Shown: positions 6,961-15,445, counted from the first letter of the stretch. The stretch is DNA of 40,116 nucleotides from Nostocoides japonicum T1-X7 (GCF_001046855.1 NZ_HF570958.1:879001-919116), one strand, 5' to 3'. Program-made: numbers and translations. Notes: a model not told the origin generated them from the letters alone.

Positions 6961-8708
6961 GGCACCTCCATGAGAAGGGTGGTTCCGCCCCCGGGCGGAC
7001 TGTCCACGTCGACGCGACCCCCGAGCGCCGCGACCCGGTCGGCGAGTCCGTCGAGGCCGCCCGCCGTCTCGGGACTCGCCCCTCCGACGCCGTTGTCGGT
7101 CACGGCGATCCGCAGCCGACCTCCGCGGAGCTCCATGTGCACGCGGGCCTCGTCGGCATACGCGTGCTTGAGGGTGTTGGTCAGGGCCTCGGTGACGACG
7201 AAGTATGCCGCCGACTCGATGGCGGCCGGCAGACGGGCACCGCCGGAGGGGAAGGACACGCTCGTCCGGATCGGGAGCTGCGCGACGAACTCCTCGGTCG
7301 CGGCATAGAGTCCGCGTTCGATGAGCGCCGCGGGCAACACCCCGTGGACGAGCCGGCGCAGCTCGCCGGCGCCGTCGTCCAAGCCCTTCCGGAGTCGTCG
7401 AGCGGCCTGGGACAGCGACGGCGACGCCGTCGGGTCGGTCTCGATCTCGTAGGCCTCCACGCCGAGCAGGACGAGCCGGGACTGCAGCCCGTCGTGCAGG
7501 TCGCGGGCGATCCGGCGGCGCTCCTGGTCCGCGCTCTCGACGACGCGCGTCAAGGTATGCCTGAGCACCTCCCGGGTGCCGAGCAGCTCGGCGGTGAGCC
7601 GCTCCCGTTCGAGCGCGAGGGCGACCACCCGGCCGGCGCCGCGGACCGTTTCCGGGTCGGCGAGCAGCGTGGCGTCGTAGACGATCGCGCCGATCCGGTC
7701 GCCGCCCAGCTCCACCTCGACGAGCCCGCGGTGCCCTCCGCTCGGCAGGGGCCCGACGACCCCGCCCGCGCCGTCGACGTAGCGTTCCCGGCCCGGCACC
7801 CAGAACCACAGCTCGAGCGTGGGGTCGCCCAGCGTCTCGGCGAGGGCCTGGGCCAGCGCAGGCCGGGCCCCAGGGCCGCTGCTCAGCCAGGCGCCGAGCT
7901 CCTGGACCTCGCCGGTGCGCCCGAACCCGCCACGGAGGAGGACGAGGACGAAGGCGACAGGAATGCCCGCGAGCGCCACCATCTGGGTGACGTCGATGCC
8001 GTTGTCGTCGAGGTGCAGCAGGGGACCGAGGACATGGGAGGCGAACGGCACCATGAGGACCGCGACGACCCCATAGCCCAGGAGCGGCGCGAGGACGCGG
8101 CGCCGACGCGGCTCGACGTCCCTGAGCCGCCGGACGAGGACGACGGTGGTCGCCACCATGACGAGCGCACCCGAGGTTCCCTGGACCCAGGTGGCCAGCG
8201 TGACCAGACCCGGCCGATCGGCGACGGCGAGGACGTCGTACGGCGCGGGGGCGTCCGCATACAGGTAGAGCGGCACCTGCATGCCGAGGGCCACGACGTA
8301 GCCGAACGCGACGATCGGACGGGAGGCGCCGCGCAGCTCGCCGGACGGGAAGGCGTGGACGAGATGGACGACGACGGCCAGCGGCGAGGTCGCGAGCACG
8401 AGGCCGGCAGCGACGAGGGCAGGCTCGTGGGCTCCCGTCAAGCCCGCCCCGAGCCACGCCGCGGCACCGATGACGAGCAGGAGGCCGAGCCGGTTGCTCG
8501 GGCGCCGGCGCCAGGCGAGCAGGCCCGCAGCGCAGTAGATCCAGGCCAGCAGCGGCGTGAGGATCAGCAACCAGGCCGACGCCCGCGAGGGCTCTGTCGT
8601 GAGGACCATCTCCACGAGGCCGAGCCCGGCGAAGAGGAAGGCGATGAACGCGAGGGCAGCGTCGAGTCCGGGAGCGGACGCACGTGTCCCGAGGACACCC
8701 CCTGCCAT
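6945..8708 (-). CDS. Membrane sensor histidine kinase (HisKA_3 type)
   Basis: This 587-residue kinase has about eight hydrophobic segments in residues 15-258. A GAF-like segment with no obvious motif spans about 268-372. The dimerisation/phospho-acceptor helix DQERRRIARDLHDGLQSRL carries His405. The ATPase has its N-box in ALTNTLKHAYA and G-boxes DNGVGG and GGLDGLADRV. This is the DesK/NarX class that pairs with LuxR-type regulators, and its regulator follows with a 16-base overlap. The ATG at 8708 precedes the first membrane helix; the longer open frame to 9053 is low-complexity and overlaps the divergent secreted-protein gene, so it was not used. The signal is unknown; the many membrane helices with almost no extracellular domain suggest membrane-state or small-molecule sensing. 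Confidence 0.88.
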   Translation of the reverse strand: MAGGVLGTRASAPGLDAALAFIAFLFAGLGLVEMVLTTEPSRASAWLLILTPLLAWIYCAAGLLAWRRRPSNRLGLLLVIGAAAWLGAGLTGAHEPALVAAGLVLATSPLAVVVHLVHAFPSGELRGASRPIVAFGYVVALGMQVPLYLYADAPAPYDVLAVADRPGLVTLATWVQGTSGALVMVATTVVLVRRLRDVEPRRRRVLAPLLGYGVVAVLMVPFASHVLGPLLHLDDNGIDVTQMVALAGIPVAFVLVLLRGGFGRTGEVQELGAWLSSGPGARPALAQALAETLGDPTLELWFWVPGRERYVDGAGGVVGPLPSGGHRGLVEVELGGDRIGAIVYDATLLADPETVRGAGRVVALALERERLTAELLGTREVLRHTLTRVVESADQERRRIARDLHDGLQSRLVLLGVEAYEIETDPTASPSLSQAARRLRKGLDDGAGELRRLVHGVLPAALIERGLYAATEEFVAQLPIRTSVSFPSGGARLPAAIESAAYFVVTEALTNTLKHAYADEARVHMELRGGRLRIAVTDNGVGGASPETAGGLDGLADRVAALGGRVDVDSPPGGGTTLLMEVPCVSS

Positions 8709-8751
8709 CCGCGCAGTGTGGCAGAGGTCCAGGGCCTCCCGGGCCTGAATC

Positions 8752-8769
8752 GAGGGACTTGGGTCCCTC
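8752..8769. promoter_or_regulatory. Perfect inverted repeat between the kinase and secreted-protein genes
   Basis: GAGGGAC-TTGG-GTCCCTC (7-bp arms, 4-base centre) lies in the 118-base gap between the divergent kinase and secreted-protein starts. NarL-family regulators bind short inverted repeats of this size, so an operator for the adjacent regulator is plausible. No promoter hexamers were recognised around it. Confidence 0.4.
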
Positions 8770-8826
8770 CCGAAGAGGGGATCTGAGTCCGTTGTCGTGG
8801 CCCGGGTCACCGAAGACTCTGGTGAC

Positions 8827-11800
8827 GTGCGCCCGAACCCTCGCCCTCGCCGACGTCCGCCTGCCGCCCTTCGGGGTGTCCGCCGTCTGCTCACCGTCCT
8901 CCTCGGCGCGGCCGTGCTGACGCTGGGGTTGCAGCCCGCCGCCCAGGCCCTCCAGGCTGCCGAGGTCCCGGCGGCCCGGGCCGCGGTCCCGGCGGCCCAG
9001 GCCGCAGCGTGCGCGGGAGCGGGCTGCGGCCCCGCGGCGCTGCTCAACGACACCCTGCTGAGCGCTTCCGCGAGCCGCTACTACGCGACGTCGGCCGAGA
9101 AGGCATCCCTCGGTGCGCTGTCGAACGAGGCGATCGCGAACACGATCGCCGACCACGCTCTCCCGGGCAGTGATGCGGCCGCGGTGCAGACCTGGGGCCG
9201 CGAGGACGCCGAGGCCGAGCTGTGGGGCCTGATTGTCAAGGCGATCCGCACCGCCCCCGCCTCACGGACGACGGACCAGCAGAACGCCGTCACGTGGCTC
9301 ACCGACGTCATGCACCGCAAGGCGCAGACGGCGGCGCTCGACGCCGGATGGGAGTTCCTCAAGTGGGCGGGGCACGTCAGCGGCACGGCCCCCATCCCGT
9401 CGTCCTCCGACATCCTGACGGCGCTGCAGGGCTACAGCACGGGTGCCCTCCAGCCGGTCAACTACATGAACGGCACACCGGACAACTCCACGAGCGGCTT
9501 CTGTGCCTACCGGGCACCCGTGGGCTTCGACGGCGACTACACCGGCAACCTCACGACGCCGGTGCTCCAGCGGACGGCCGACTCGTGGTGCTACCCGCCG
9601 TACCTGTGCAACAACCTCCTGGGGTGCAACAACAACGAGCCGTCGTTCGCCGCCTTCGTCAAGTGGGGCGAGGCGGACGTGACCGGCGATCCCAGCAAGG
9701 ACACCGACTTCGCGAGCATGTCGCACAACGTGGCGACGGGCTTGGAGTTCGGTGCCGCGGCGGTCGGCGCAGGGGTCGTGGGGGCGACGCTCGCTGCGGC
9801 CCTGGGCCCCGTGATGACCTCCTCGGCGCTCACGACGGCCATCTTCCCCTACACGGCAGCCGCGATCGCCGACTTCGGCATGGGGGTCACCGCCCAGCTG
9901 CCGGCGGAGTTCGCGGGCGCTGCCGCCGCGGGAGCCGTCGGGGCGGTCGTCACGGTCGCGATCATCGCGATCGCCATCGCGGTCATCAAGGGGATCCAGG
10001 TCGCGGCCGACGCGGCGCTGCCCGGTCAGCTCCACGACCTGATCACCAACGCGATGAGCGGCACCCCCGACCTACCGGCCATGCTCGCCAACGGCGACCA
10101 GCTCGGCGGCCTCTATGCGCTGTTCGTCCGGGCGACCGGACCGGCCCCGAAGGCCGCCACGTGCGACAACTCGGGCCTGACCCTCAATGCCGACGGCACG
10201 GCGCCGCGGCCCTGCGCCAACGCACCCGCCATCCCCGACGTCGGGGGGGACGACCCCCAGTTCCTCGTGCAGCCGGCCGATGGGAGCGGGAATCCCTCCG
10301 GTGACGCGGTCCGGGGCAACACACTCACGTGGCTCGACGCCGTCGCTACCGGACAGACCGACGCCCCGTTCTGGACGAGCAGCGCCCGGTTGAGCGGCAA
10401 CTGGTTCGTCACGAGCGCCAAGGCCACCGACGGCACCGCACTCCCCGCATACCAGACCCTGCGGCTCCACTATGTCTCCCTCAACCAGTTGCGGGTGGCG
10501 ACATCGTGGCTGGTCAAGCAACCCGACGGCAGCTACAAGTTCCTCACCATCACGGGCGACAGCCTGTGGGGAAGCGCGGTGCCTCCGGCCAAGCCCATCG
10601 ACCCGAGCACGTGCGTCGCGGACGGGACGTGTGCCCTCACCGACTCGATCCTGGCGATCAAGCCGGACGCCTCCGGGGGGTTGGCGAACGGTTCGGCCCA
10701 GATCGTCAAGGTGGTGCCCGCGGTCCACCCGGACCTCACGATCGGGCACAGCCCGGACCCCGTCGAGGGCTCTCCCGTCACCTTCACGGCGTCGGCGACC
10801 GGCGCCGATGTCGGGCAGCTCACCTACACCTGGTACGTCCAGCCCGTGGGTGGGACCGAGATCGACTGCACGGTCGGCGACCCCTTCTGCGGGTACGACG
10901 GCCCGTTCACCGGGGACCACGTCGACTACACGTGGCAGCGGAGCGGCACCTATCAGGTCATCCTCCTCGCGGCCGACTCCGGCGGGCGAACGTTCCGTCA
11001 GGAGACCGACGTCTCGGTCGGCGACGTCGCGCCGCGGCTGTCGGTCGACCCCGTGACGGGGCCGGTGGCCCTCGGCAGCACGACGACGGTGACCGGGTCC
11101 GTCGACCACGCGGGGAGTCAGGACAGCGAGACGGTGTCGATCGCCTGGGGCGACGGCACGACCGACAGCTCCACCTACGTCCCCGGGAACGCCGACTGCC
11201 CGTGCGACGTGGAGTTCTCGAAGACCTCTGCGACGCAGCTGGGGTTCACCGGCAAGCACGCGTACTCCTCCCCGGGCAGCCACACCGTCACCGTGAAGGT
11301 GACCGACCAGGGGGGCGGCACCGACAGCGCGACGCTCACCCTCGACGTCATCGGCACCCAGGTGCTGAGCTTCCCCGCGATCGCGGACCACACCTACGGT
11401 GACCCGGCCTTCGACGTCACCGTGACCGGTGGCGGTTCCGGCCAGCCCGTCGAGCTGACGAGCAGCACGCCGACCGTCTGCACGCTGTCCGACCCGTCCG
11501 ACCATGACGCGACGGCGTCGGTCACGCTGCGCGCGACCGGCACCTGCACCCTCGAGGCGAACCAGGCGGGGGACGAGGTCTACCAGCCGGCGGAGCCCGT
11601 GGACCGGTCGTTCACGATCGCTCCCGCCCCGCTGACGATCACGGCTGCGGACAAGACCACGCTCCTGCACAACGCCGTGCCGGCCCTCACCGTCGGCTAC
11701 AGCGGCTTCGTCGACGGCGACACCGCGGCCGACGTGCACGCACCGACGTGCACGACGAACGACGGAACCGGCCACCCGGTCACCGCCAAGACCGCGGTGG

Positions 11801-12222
11801 GCACCTACGCGATCACCTGCTCCGGTGCCACGGCCACCAACTACCGGATCACCTACCAGGCCGGCACGCTGTCGGTGACCTACCGGTTCGGCGGGTTCCC
11901 GCTCCTGAAGTCCGGAACGCACGTCAACACGGCGATCGCCGGGCTGCCGGTTCCCATCGTCTGGCTCGTCACCGACGGCCGGAAGATCCCGGTCCTGGAC
12001 GCCGCCAGCTTCACGTCCATCACCGTGGCTCCGATGACCTGCGGCGGGACGGTCCCGACCGGTGGCACCTCGATCGGTCCGGCGTCGGGTCTCCACCGCT
12101 ACCTCGCGATCTTCTGGGAGTACACGTGGAACACGTCGAGGACGCTCAAGGGCACCTGCCAGGCGATGACCCTGCACCTGTCCGACGGCACCTCGCACAC
12201 TGCCCTGTTCAAGTTCCGCTGA
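8827..12222 (+). CDS. Large secreted protein with PKD, MBG-like and PxKF domains
   Basis: This 1131-residue exported protein has an Arg-rich start and a hydrophobic core (LLTVLLGAAVLTLGL) forming a signal peptide, then an Ala-rich linker. Residues about 60-300 are mixed and Cys-containing, with no family recognised. Residues about 306-391 are a strongly hydrophobic Gly/Ala block in two or three helices, ending VAIIAIAIAVIKGI. Two PKD-like domains follow (about 631-730 and 735-845, the second with IAWGDGTT and HAYSSPGSHTVTVKVTD). MBG/Ig-like repeats come next (about 844-1018, with HTYGDPAF and APLTITAADK). A C-terminal PxKF domain ends in the typical DGTSHTALFKFR. No LPXTG is present. The GTG at 8827 has GGTGA 4 bases upstream; a GTG at 8797 is less likely. 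Its function is unknown: adhesin, cell-surface or toxin-like. Confidence 0.85.
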   Translation: MRPNPRPRRRPPAALRGVRRLLTVLLGAAVLTLGLQPAAQALQAAEVPAARAAVPAAQAAACAGAGCGPAALLNDTLLSASASRYYATSAEKASLGALSNEAIANTIADHALPGSDAAAVQTWGREDAEAELWGLIVKAIRTAPASRTTDQQNAVTWLTDVMHRKAQTAALDAGWEFLKWAGHVSGTAPIPSSSDILTALQGYSTGALQPVNYMNGTPDNSTSGFCAYRAPVGFDGDYTGNLTTPVLQRTADSWCYPPYLCNNLLGCNNNEPSFAAFVKWGEADVTGDPSKDTDFASMSHNVATGLEFGAAAVGAGVVGATLAAALGPVMTSSALTTAIFPYTAAAIADFGMGVTAQLPAEFAGAAAAGAVGAVVTVAIIAIAIAVIKGIQVAADAALPGQLHDLITNAMSGTPDLPAMLANGDQLGGLYALFVRATGPAPKAATCDNSGLTLNADGTAPRPCANAPAIPDVGGDDPQFLVQPADGSGNPSGDAVRGNTLTWLDAVATGQTDAPFWTSSARLSGNWFVTSAKATDGTALPAYQTLRLHYVSLNQLRVATSWLVKQPDGSYKFLTITGDSLWGSAVPPAKPIDPSTCVADGTCALTDSILAIKPDASGGLANGSAQIVKVVPAVHPDLTIGHSPDPVEGSPVTFTASATGADVGQLTYTWYVQPVGGTEIDCTVGDPFCGYDGPFTGDHVDYTWQRSGTYQVILLAADSGGRTFRQETDVSVGDVAPRLSVDPVTGPVALGSTTTVTGSVDHAGSQDSETVSIAWGDGTTDSSTYVPGNADCPCDVEFSKTSATQLGFTGKHAYSSPGSHTVTVKVTDQGGGTDSATLTLDVIGTQVLSFPAIADHTYGDPAFDVTVTGGGSGQPVELTSSTPTVCTLSDPSDHDATASVTLRATGTCTLEANQAGDEVYQPAEPVDRSFTIAPAPLTITAADKTTLLHNAVPALTVGYSGFVDGDTAADVHAPTCTTNDGTGHPVTAKTAVGTYAITCSGATATNYRITYQAGTLSVTYRFGGFPLLKSGTHVNTAIAGLPVPIVWLVTDGRKIPVLDAASFTSITVAPMTCGGTVPTGGTSIGPASGLHRYLAIFWEYTWNTSRTLKGTCQAMTLHLSDGTSHTALFKFR

Positions 12223-13891
12223 CCAGCGCCACCTGACGGTTCGCCCAGCGCCGCCGGAGCCACCGGTCGTGCGACGTGACGACGACTGCCCCCGGCGCGG
12301 TGCCGAGGGCCTCCTCGAGCTCCGCGGCGAGCGCCAGGGACACATGGTTCGTCGGCTCGTCGAGGAGGAGCAGGTCGGGAGCGGTCGCCACGGCGACGGC
12401 CAGCGCCAGTCGTCGGCGCTGGCCCACACTGAGGCTCCCCACGCTCGTCGCGAGGTCGCGAGGATGGAGCAGGCCGAGACCGCGCAGCGGGAGGCGCTCG
12501 GCCCGCTCGACGCCCAGCGCCTCCGCATACACGACCTGCGCCGCGCGTGCCGGGTCGCCGAGCTCGGGGTCCTGGGTGAGGTATGCCGTGCGCCGGGACG
12601 CCACCCGAACGCTCCCCTCGTCGGGGCTCAGCCGCCCGGCGATCACGTCGAGGAGCGAGGACTTGCCGGAGCCGTTCGGGCCGGTGACGAGGACGTGCTC
12701 ACCGTGGGCGACGTCGAGGCGCGGGAGGCGCAGCCGGACCGCCCCCGATCCGGCGCCGCGGACGAGGAGGTCCCGGATGGTCACGGCCACGCCGCCGAGC
12801 GATGGCCCGGTGAGGGGTGCGGCGAAGCGGAGCTGCCGCGGAGGCCGCGGGAGGGCCTCGCGGAGAGCGGTGTCGAGACGTCGCTCCGCGTCGCGCACCC
12901 GGCGAGCCCGAGCCCTCTCGACGTTGGCGCCCTTGAACGCGTGGATGAACCTGTCGTTGTCGCGCGGCCCCCGACCGGGTGCGATGGCGCTCGTCCCGAT
13001 GTGGGTGCCCTCGCGTAGGCGCGCGATGTCCTCCTGCTGCGCGGCATACGTCTCCTCCCACCGTCGTCGCGCGGCCGCCTTCGTCTCGAGGTATGCCGTG
13101 AAGCCGCCCCCGAACCGGCGGCCGCCCTCGCCGTCGGTCCCGAGGACGCCGGCGTCGAGGTCGACGATGTCGGTGGACACCCGGTCGAGGAAGGTCCGGT
13201 CGTGGCTCGCGGCGACGACGACTCCCGGCAGGTCGACGAGGCTCGCCTCGAGAAGCTCGAGGGCGCTGTCGTCGAGATGGTTCGTCGGCTCGTCGAGGAG
13301 GAGGCAGGCCGGCCGGCGGACGAGGGCCGCGGCGAGGGCGAGCCGGGTCCGCTGGCCACCGGACAGCGTCCCCACGGGGCGCTCCCGGTCGAGGCCGTCG
13401 ACGCCGAGGGTCCCCGCGACGACCTCGGCGCGCCGGTCGGCGTCCCACGCGTCGTGGTGCACCGCCCAGGCGAGGGCAGCGTCGTAGGCCGAGCCGGTGT
13501 CCTCGCCGGCGGCCATCCGGCCGGCCAGCCGCTCCACCGTCGCGACGACCTCGTGGAGGGGCGCCAGGGCCTGGTCGAGGAAGGCTCCCACGGTGCCGGT
13601 TCGGGCCGGATCGGGCTCCTGAGGGACGAAGACGAGGTCGTCCGGCCGGCTCACCGTTCCTGCATCGGGGTGGTCGCGGCCGGCCAGGATGCGCAGCAGC
13701 GTCGACTTGCCGCTGCCGTTCTCGCCGATGAGCCCGACCCGCGTGCCCGGGGCCGCGACGAGGTCGACGCCGTCGAGGACGGGTGTGGGGTCCGCGCGGC
13801 CGGGGAAGCGCCGCACGATGCCCCGTGCCTGGAGCGGCACGAGGGCTGCGGTCGGGGTGTCGAGGGACGAGGAGAGGGGGGCGGATGACAT
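12209..13891 (-). CDS. ABC-F family ATPase (ribosome-protection or translation-factor type)
   Basis: This 560-residue protein has two ABC domains and no membrane segments. Domain 1 has Walker A GENGSGKST, signature LSGGQRTRLALA and Walker B ACLLLDEPTNHLDD. Domain 2 has GPNGSGKSS, a variant signature LSVGQRRRLALA and DLLLLDEPTNHVSL. The basic linker around residues 240-330 (ERARARRVRDAERR) is the P-site-tRNA interaction motif region of ABC-F proteins. Members rescue or protect ribosomes, and several actinobacterial ones give macrolide/lincosamide resistance. The last 14 bases overlap the convergent secreted-protein gene. A promoter resembling the WhiB7-controlled one at whiB7 lies upstream (13980-14018), which would fit an antibiotic-response role. 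Its resistance spectrum cannot be predicted. Confidence 0.88.
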   Translation of the reverse strand: MSSAPLSSSLDTPTAALVPLQARGIVRRFPGRADPTPVLDGVDLVAAPGTRVGLIGENGSGKSTLLRILAGRDHPDAGTVSRPDDLVFVPQEPDPARTGTVGAFLDQALAPLHEVVATVERLAGRMAAGEDTGSAYDAALAWAVHHDAWDADRRAEVVAGTLGVDGLDRERPVGTLSGGQRTRLALAAALVRRPACLLLDEPTNHLDDSALELLEASLVDLPGVVVAASHDRTFLDRVSTDIVDLDAGVLGTDGEGGRRFGGGFTAYLETKAAARRRWEETYAAQQEDIARLREGTHIGTSAIAPGRGPRDNDRFIHAFKGANVERARARRVRDAERRLDTALREALPRPPRQLRFAAPLTGPSLGGVAVTIRDLLVRGAGSGAVRLRLPRLDVAHGEHVLVTGPNGSGKSSLLDVIAGRLSPDEGSVRVASRRTAYLTQDPELGDPARAAQVVYAEALGVERAERLPLRGLGLLHPRDLATSVGSLSVGQRRRLALAVAVATAPDLLLLDEPTNHVSLALAAELEEALGTAPGAVVVTSHDRWLRRRWANRQVALVSGT

Positions 13892-13957
13892 GACGACGGA
13901 TCTCCGGCTGGTCGGTCCGCGGCGGGCATCGGCCTCGGCGCGCGGTAGGACTCGTCG

Positions 13958-14018
13958 TCAGCTCTCCATGATGCGACCGATGCTAACCGGTGGTGGTCCT
14001 TGGCCGCGAACCGGTTTC
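13958..14018 (-). promoter_or_regulatory. Putative WhiB7-type promoter and micro-ORF leader of the ABC-F gene
   Basis: On the minus strand, GAAACCGGT (14010-14018) is followed by a -35-like TCGCGG (14004-14009), an 18-base spacer and -10 TAGCAT (13980-13985, fitting TANNNT). The whiB7 promoter at 30684-30723 has the same layout (TTGCGG, 18 bases, TAACCT). Just after the expected start point comes a three-codon ORF, ATG GAG AGC TGA (13969-13958), about 65 bases before the ABC-F ATG. Leader ORFs are common upstream of antibiotic-induced ABC-F genes. AACCGGT is repeated at 13985 and 14009. All of this is pattern inference. Confidence 0.4.
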
Positions 14019-14065
14019 GGTCCGTCGAGGCGCCGGTCATCCCCCGGAGCGTCAGCCACCGACGG

Positions 14066-14096
14066 GAGTGCAGGCGGACGAGAGTGCAGGCGGACG
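14066..14096. repeat. Tandem duplication of a 16-bp unit
   Basis: GAGTGCAGGCGGACG occurs twice in tandem (14066-14080 and 14082-14096), separated by one A. It lies in the 295-base gene-free stretch between the ABC-F start and the acetyltransferase stop. Apart from this repeat and the promoter entry, nothing was recognised in that stretch. Confidence 0.6.
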
Positions 14097-14186
14097 GGCC
14101 CGGTGGGGCCGCATCCCCGCCACGGGGCGGATCCGGCGAGCCTGCATCAGCGCCAGTGCATGCAGCGCGCGACGGCGCCGGCGCAT

Positions 14187-14729
14187 TCAGGTGGCGTGTC
14201 GTGGCGCCGAGGCTCCGTCGCGGACGATGCCGGCTCCGGTCACGAGGCTGTACGCAGGGACGTCCTTGGCCACGACGGCACCGGCCCCGACGACGGAGCC
14301 TCGCCCGATGGTGACCCCAGGTGTCACGGTGGCGCCGGCGCCCACCCACACGTCGTCCTCGATGACGATCGGCGCATACGTGAGGGCGTCGTACCGCTCC
14401 TCCAGGGGAACGGGATGACCTGCCGTGGTGAGCGTGACACGAGGGCCGATCATCACCCGGTCGCCCAGGCTGATGCCGCCGAGGTCGAGGAAGTAGCACC
14501 CCTGGTTGATGAACACACGCTCCCCGAACGAGGCGCCCAGGCCGTAGTCGCAGTAGAAGGGCGGCAGGATGGACAGGGACTCCGGCACCGGTCGCCCGAA
14601 GATGTCACCCAACAGGCCTCTGCGTGACTCGAGGTCGTCCAAGGGTAGGGCATTGAGGTGCGCGGTGAGGGTCATCACCAGCCGCACTCGGTCGGCGAAG
14701 GCTCGTGACTCGGGTGTCCGGGTTCGCAT
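14187..14729 (-). CDS. Hexapeptide-repeat O-acetyltransferase (maltose/galactoside acetyltransferase type)
   Basis: This 180-residue left-handed beta-helix acyltransferase of the Maa/LacA/NodL group has a helical N-terminal cap. It is followed by YCDYGLGASFGERVFINQGC, ISLGDRVMIGPRVTL, the catalytic His in TTAGHPV, then hexapeptide repeats (IVIEDDVWVGAGATVTPGVT, IGRGSVVGAGAVVAKDVPAY). These enzymes move acetyl from acetyl-CoA to a sugar hydroxyl. The ATG at 14729 has GGAACGAG upstream; a GTG six codons earlier (14747) is also possible. The gene stands alone, so the acceptor sugar is unknown. Confidence 0.85.
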   Translation of the reverse strand: MRTRTPESRAFADRVRLVMTLTAHLNALPLDDLESRRGLLGDIFGRPVPESLSILPPFYCDYGLGASFGERVFINQGCYFLDLGGISLGDRVMIGPRVTLTTAGHPVPLEERYDALTYAPIVIEDDVWVGAGATVTPGVTIGRGSVVGAGAVVAKDVPAYSLVTGAGIVRDGASAPRHAT

Positions 14730-14945
14730 GCGTTGCTCGTTCCGCACCCGTCGACCCTGTCACGGCGCGGTCCCAGGAGCAGTCGCGACCCGCCCGTGGC
14801 CCGGTGTCGGCTCGTCGTCTCGGCCCGGATCACCCCAGCGTCACCCAACCGCCCACGCCCACCCGGACCTCCGGCCGGGTGGTCCCGTCCGGTCCGACCC
14901 GCCGGGCGGAGGCGCCTCACCGACGGCCGGGGGCTACCGTCGAGC

Positions 14946-15011
14946 ATGTGCACGAACACCGGCGATGGTCGTCACCACGGGTTCGACAGGCACCACCTCG
15001 CCGAGCAGTGA
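14946..15011 (+). CDS. Possible 21-residue ORF, first of an overlapping pair
   Basis: ATG at 14946 encodes MCTNTGDGRHHGFDRHHLAEQ, with most codons ending in G or C. Its TGA overlaps a GTG (GTGA at 15008-15011) that opens the next ORF, the arrangement of coupled genes elsewhere in the window. The Shine-Dalgarno site is weak (GGGGG about 12 bases upstream). No family was recognised. It may equally be the remnant of a frameshifted gene. Confidence 0.25.
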   Translation: MCTNTGDGRHHGFDRHHLAEQ

Positions 15012-15133
15012 CCCGCGCCGGCTTCGCCGACAGCCACTTCGTCGACGCCACGACCATCCGCAAGGGCGACTGCGACTTCGGCCTCTTCCTGTGCACCGAC
15101 ACCAAGAGGAACGAGCCGAGCGCACCGCACTGA
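15008..15133 (+). CDS. Possible 41-residue ORF, second of the pair
   Basis: GTG at 15008 encodes 41 residues including FADSHFVDATTIRKGDCDFG and LFLCTDTK. Nearly every codon ends in C or G over some 30 codons, which is strong coding-type bias for so short a frame. Two Cys and a run of Thr/Asp are the only visible features. It could be a small gene coupled to the 21-residue ORF or the tail of a decayed gene at the edge of the accessory region. No function is proposed. Confidence 0.3.
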   Translation: MTRAGFADSHFVDATTIRKGDCDFGLFLCTDTKRNEPSAPH

Positions 15134-15168
15134 GCGGGACAAGGCCGCTCCGAACCCTCGGCCGGCGA

Positions 15169-15367
15169 CCGACGGACACCCAACACCCGGGCGAGCATCG
15201 TGCTCGCCGTGCTCCAGACGGGCGTCTCCCCTCGTGTCTGCGGCAGTATTGGGTGTCCGTCGGCCCCACCGACAGGCAATACGTGCCGCCCCTGCCCCTG
15301 CCCACGGCTGGCGAGCACGGGCGACCTGCGTATCGGCCGCCCAGCGCACCGATTGCCTGTTCGTCGG
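15169..15367. repeat. Double-hairpin element, copy 1
   Basis: Two long hairpins lie head to tail. The first (15169-15263) has perfect 15-bp termini, CCGACGGACACCCAA and TTGGGTGTCCGTCGG, and an inner stem GGCGAGCA/TGCTCGCC (15190-15208). The second (15269-15367) has termini CCGACAGGCAAT and ATTGCCTGTTCGTCGG. They are joined by CCCCA. The four termini are variants of one motif in alternating orientation. A second copy with the same layout lies at 15740-15937. Overlapping frames are open but differ between copies, so protein coding is unlikely. A non-autonomous mobile repeat or a structured RNA are the options. Confidence 0.7.
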
Positions 15368-15445
15368 GCCGGCCCCGGATGCCACTGGCGCGGAGTATCC
15401 GGCCGCCGAGGGGGGCAGTGCCAGTGAGGGGGCCCGACCCTCCAG

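Noticed and set aside
8797..8826. Earlier GTG start of the secreted protein
   Set aside because: It has no ribosome site, and the added ten residues disturb the signal-peptide n-region; the GTG at 8827 has GGTGA at suitable spacing.
6945..9053. N-terminally extended histidine kinase (702 residues)
   Set aside because: The extra 115 residues are Ala/Arg-rich, overlap the divergent secreted-protein gene, and lie before the first membrane helix.
9744..9998. Proven pore-forming toxin domain
   Set aside because: Only hydrophobicity supports it; no toxin family motif is visible, so it is kept as a hypothesis in the findings.
14946..15133. RiPP precursor peptide (Cys and Thr-rich ending)
   Set aside because: No modification enzyme, protease or transporter lies nearby, and the E1-like protein 11 kb away is unlinked.
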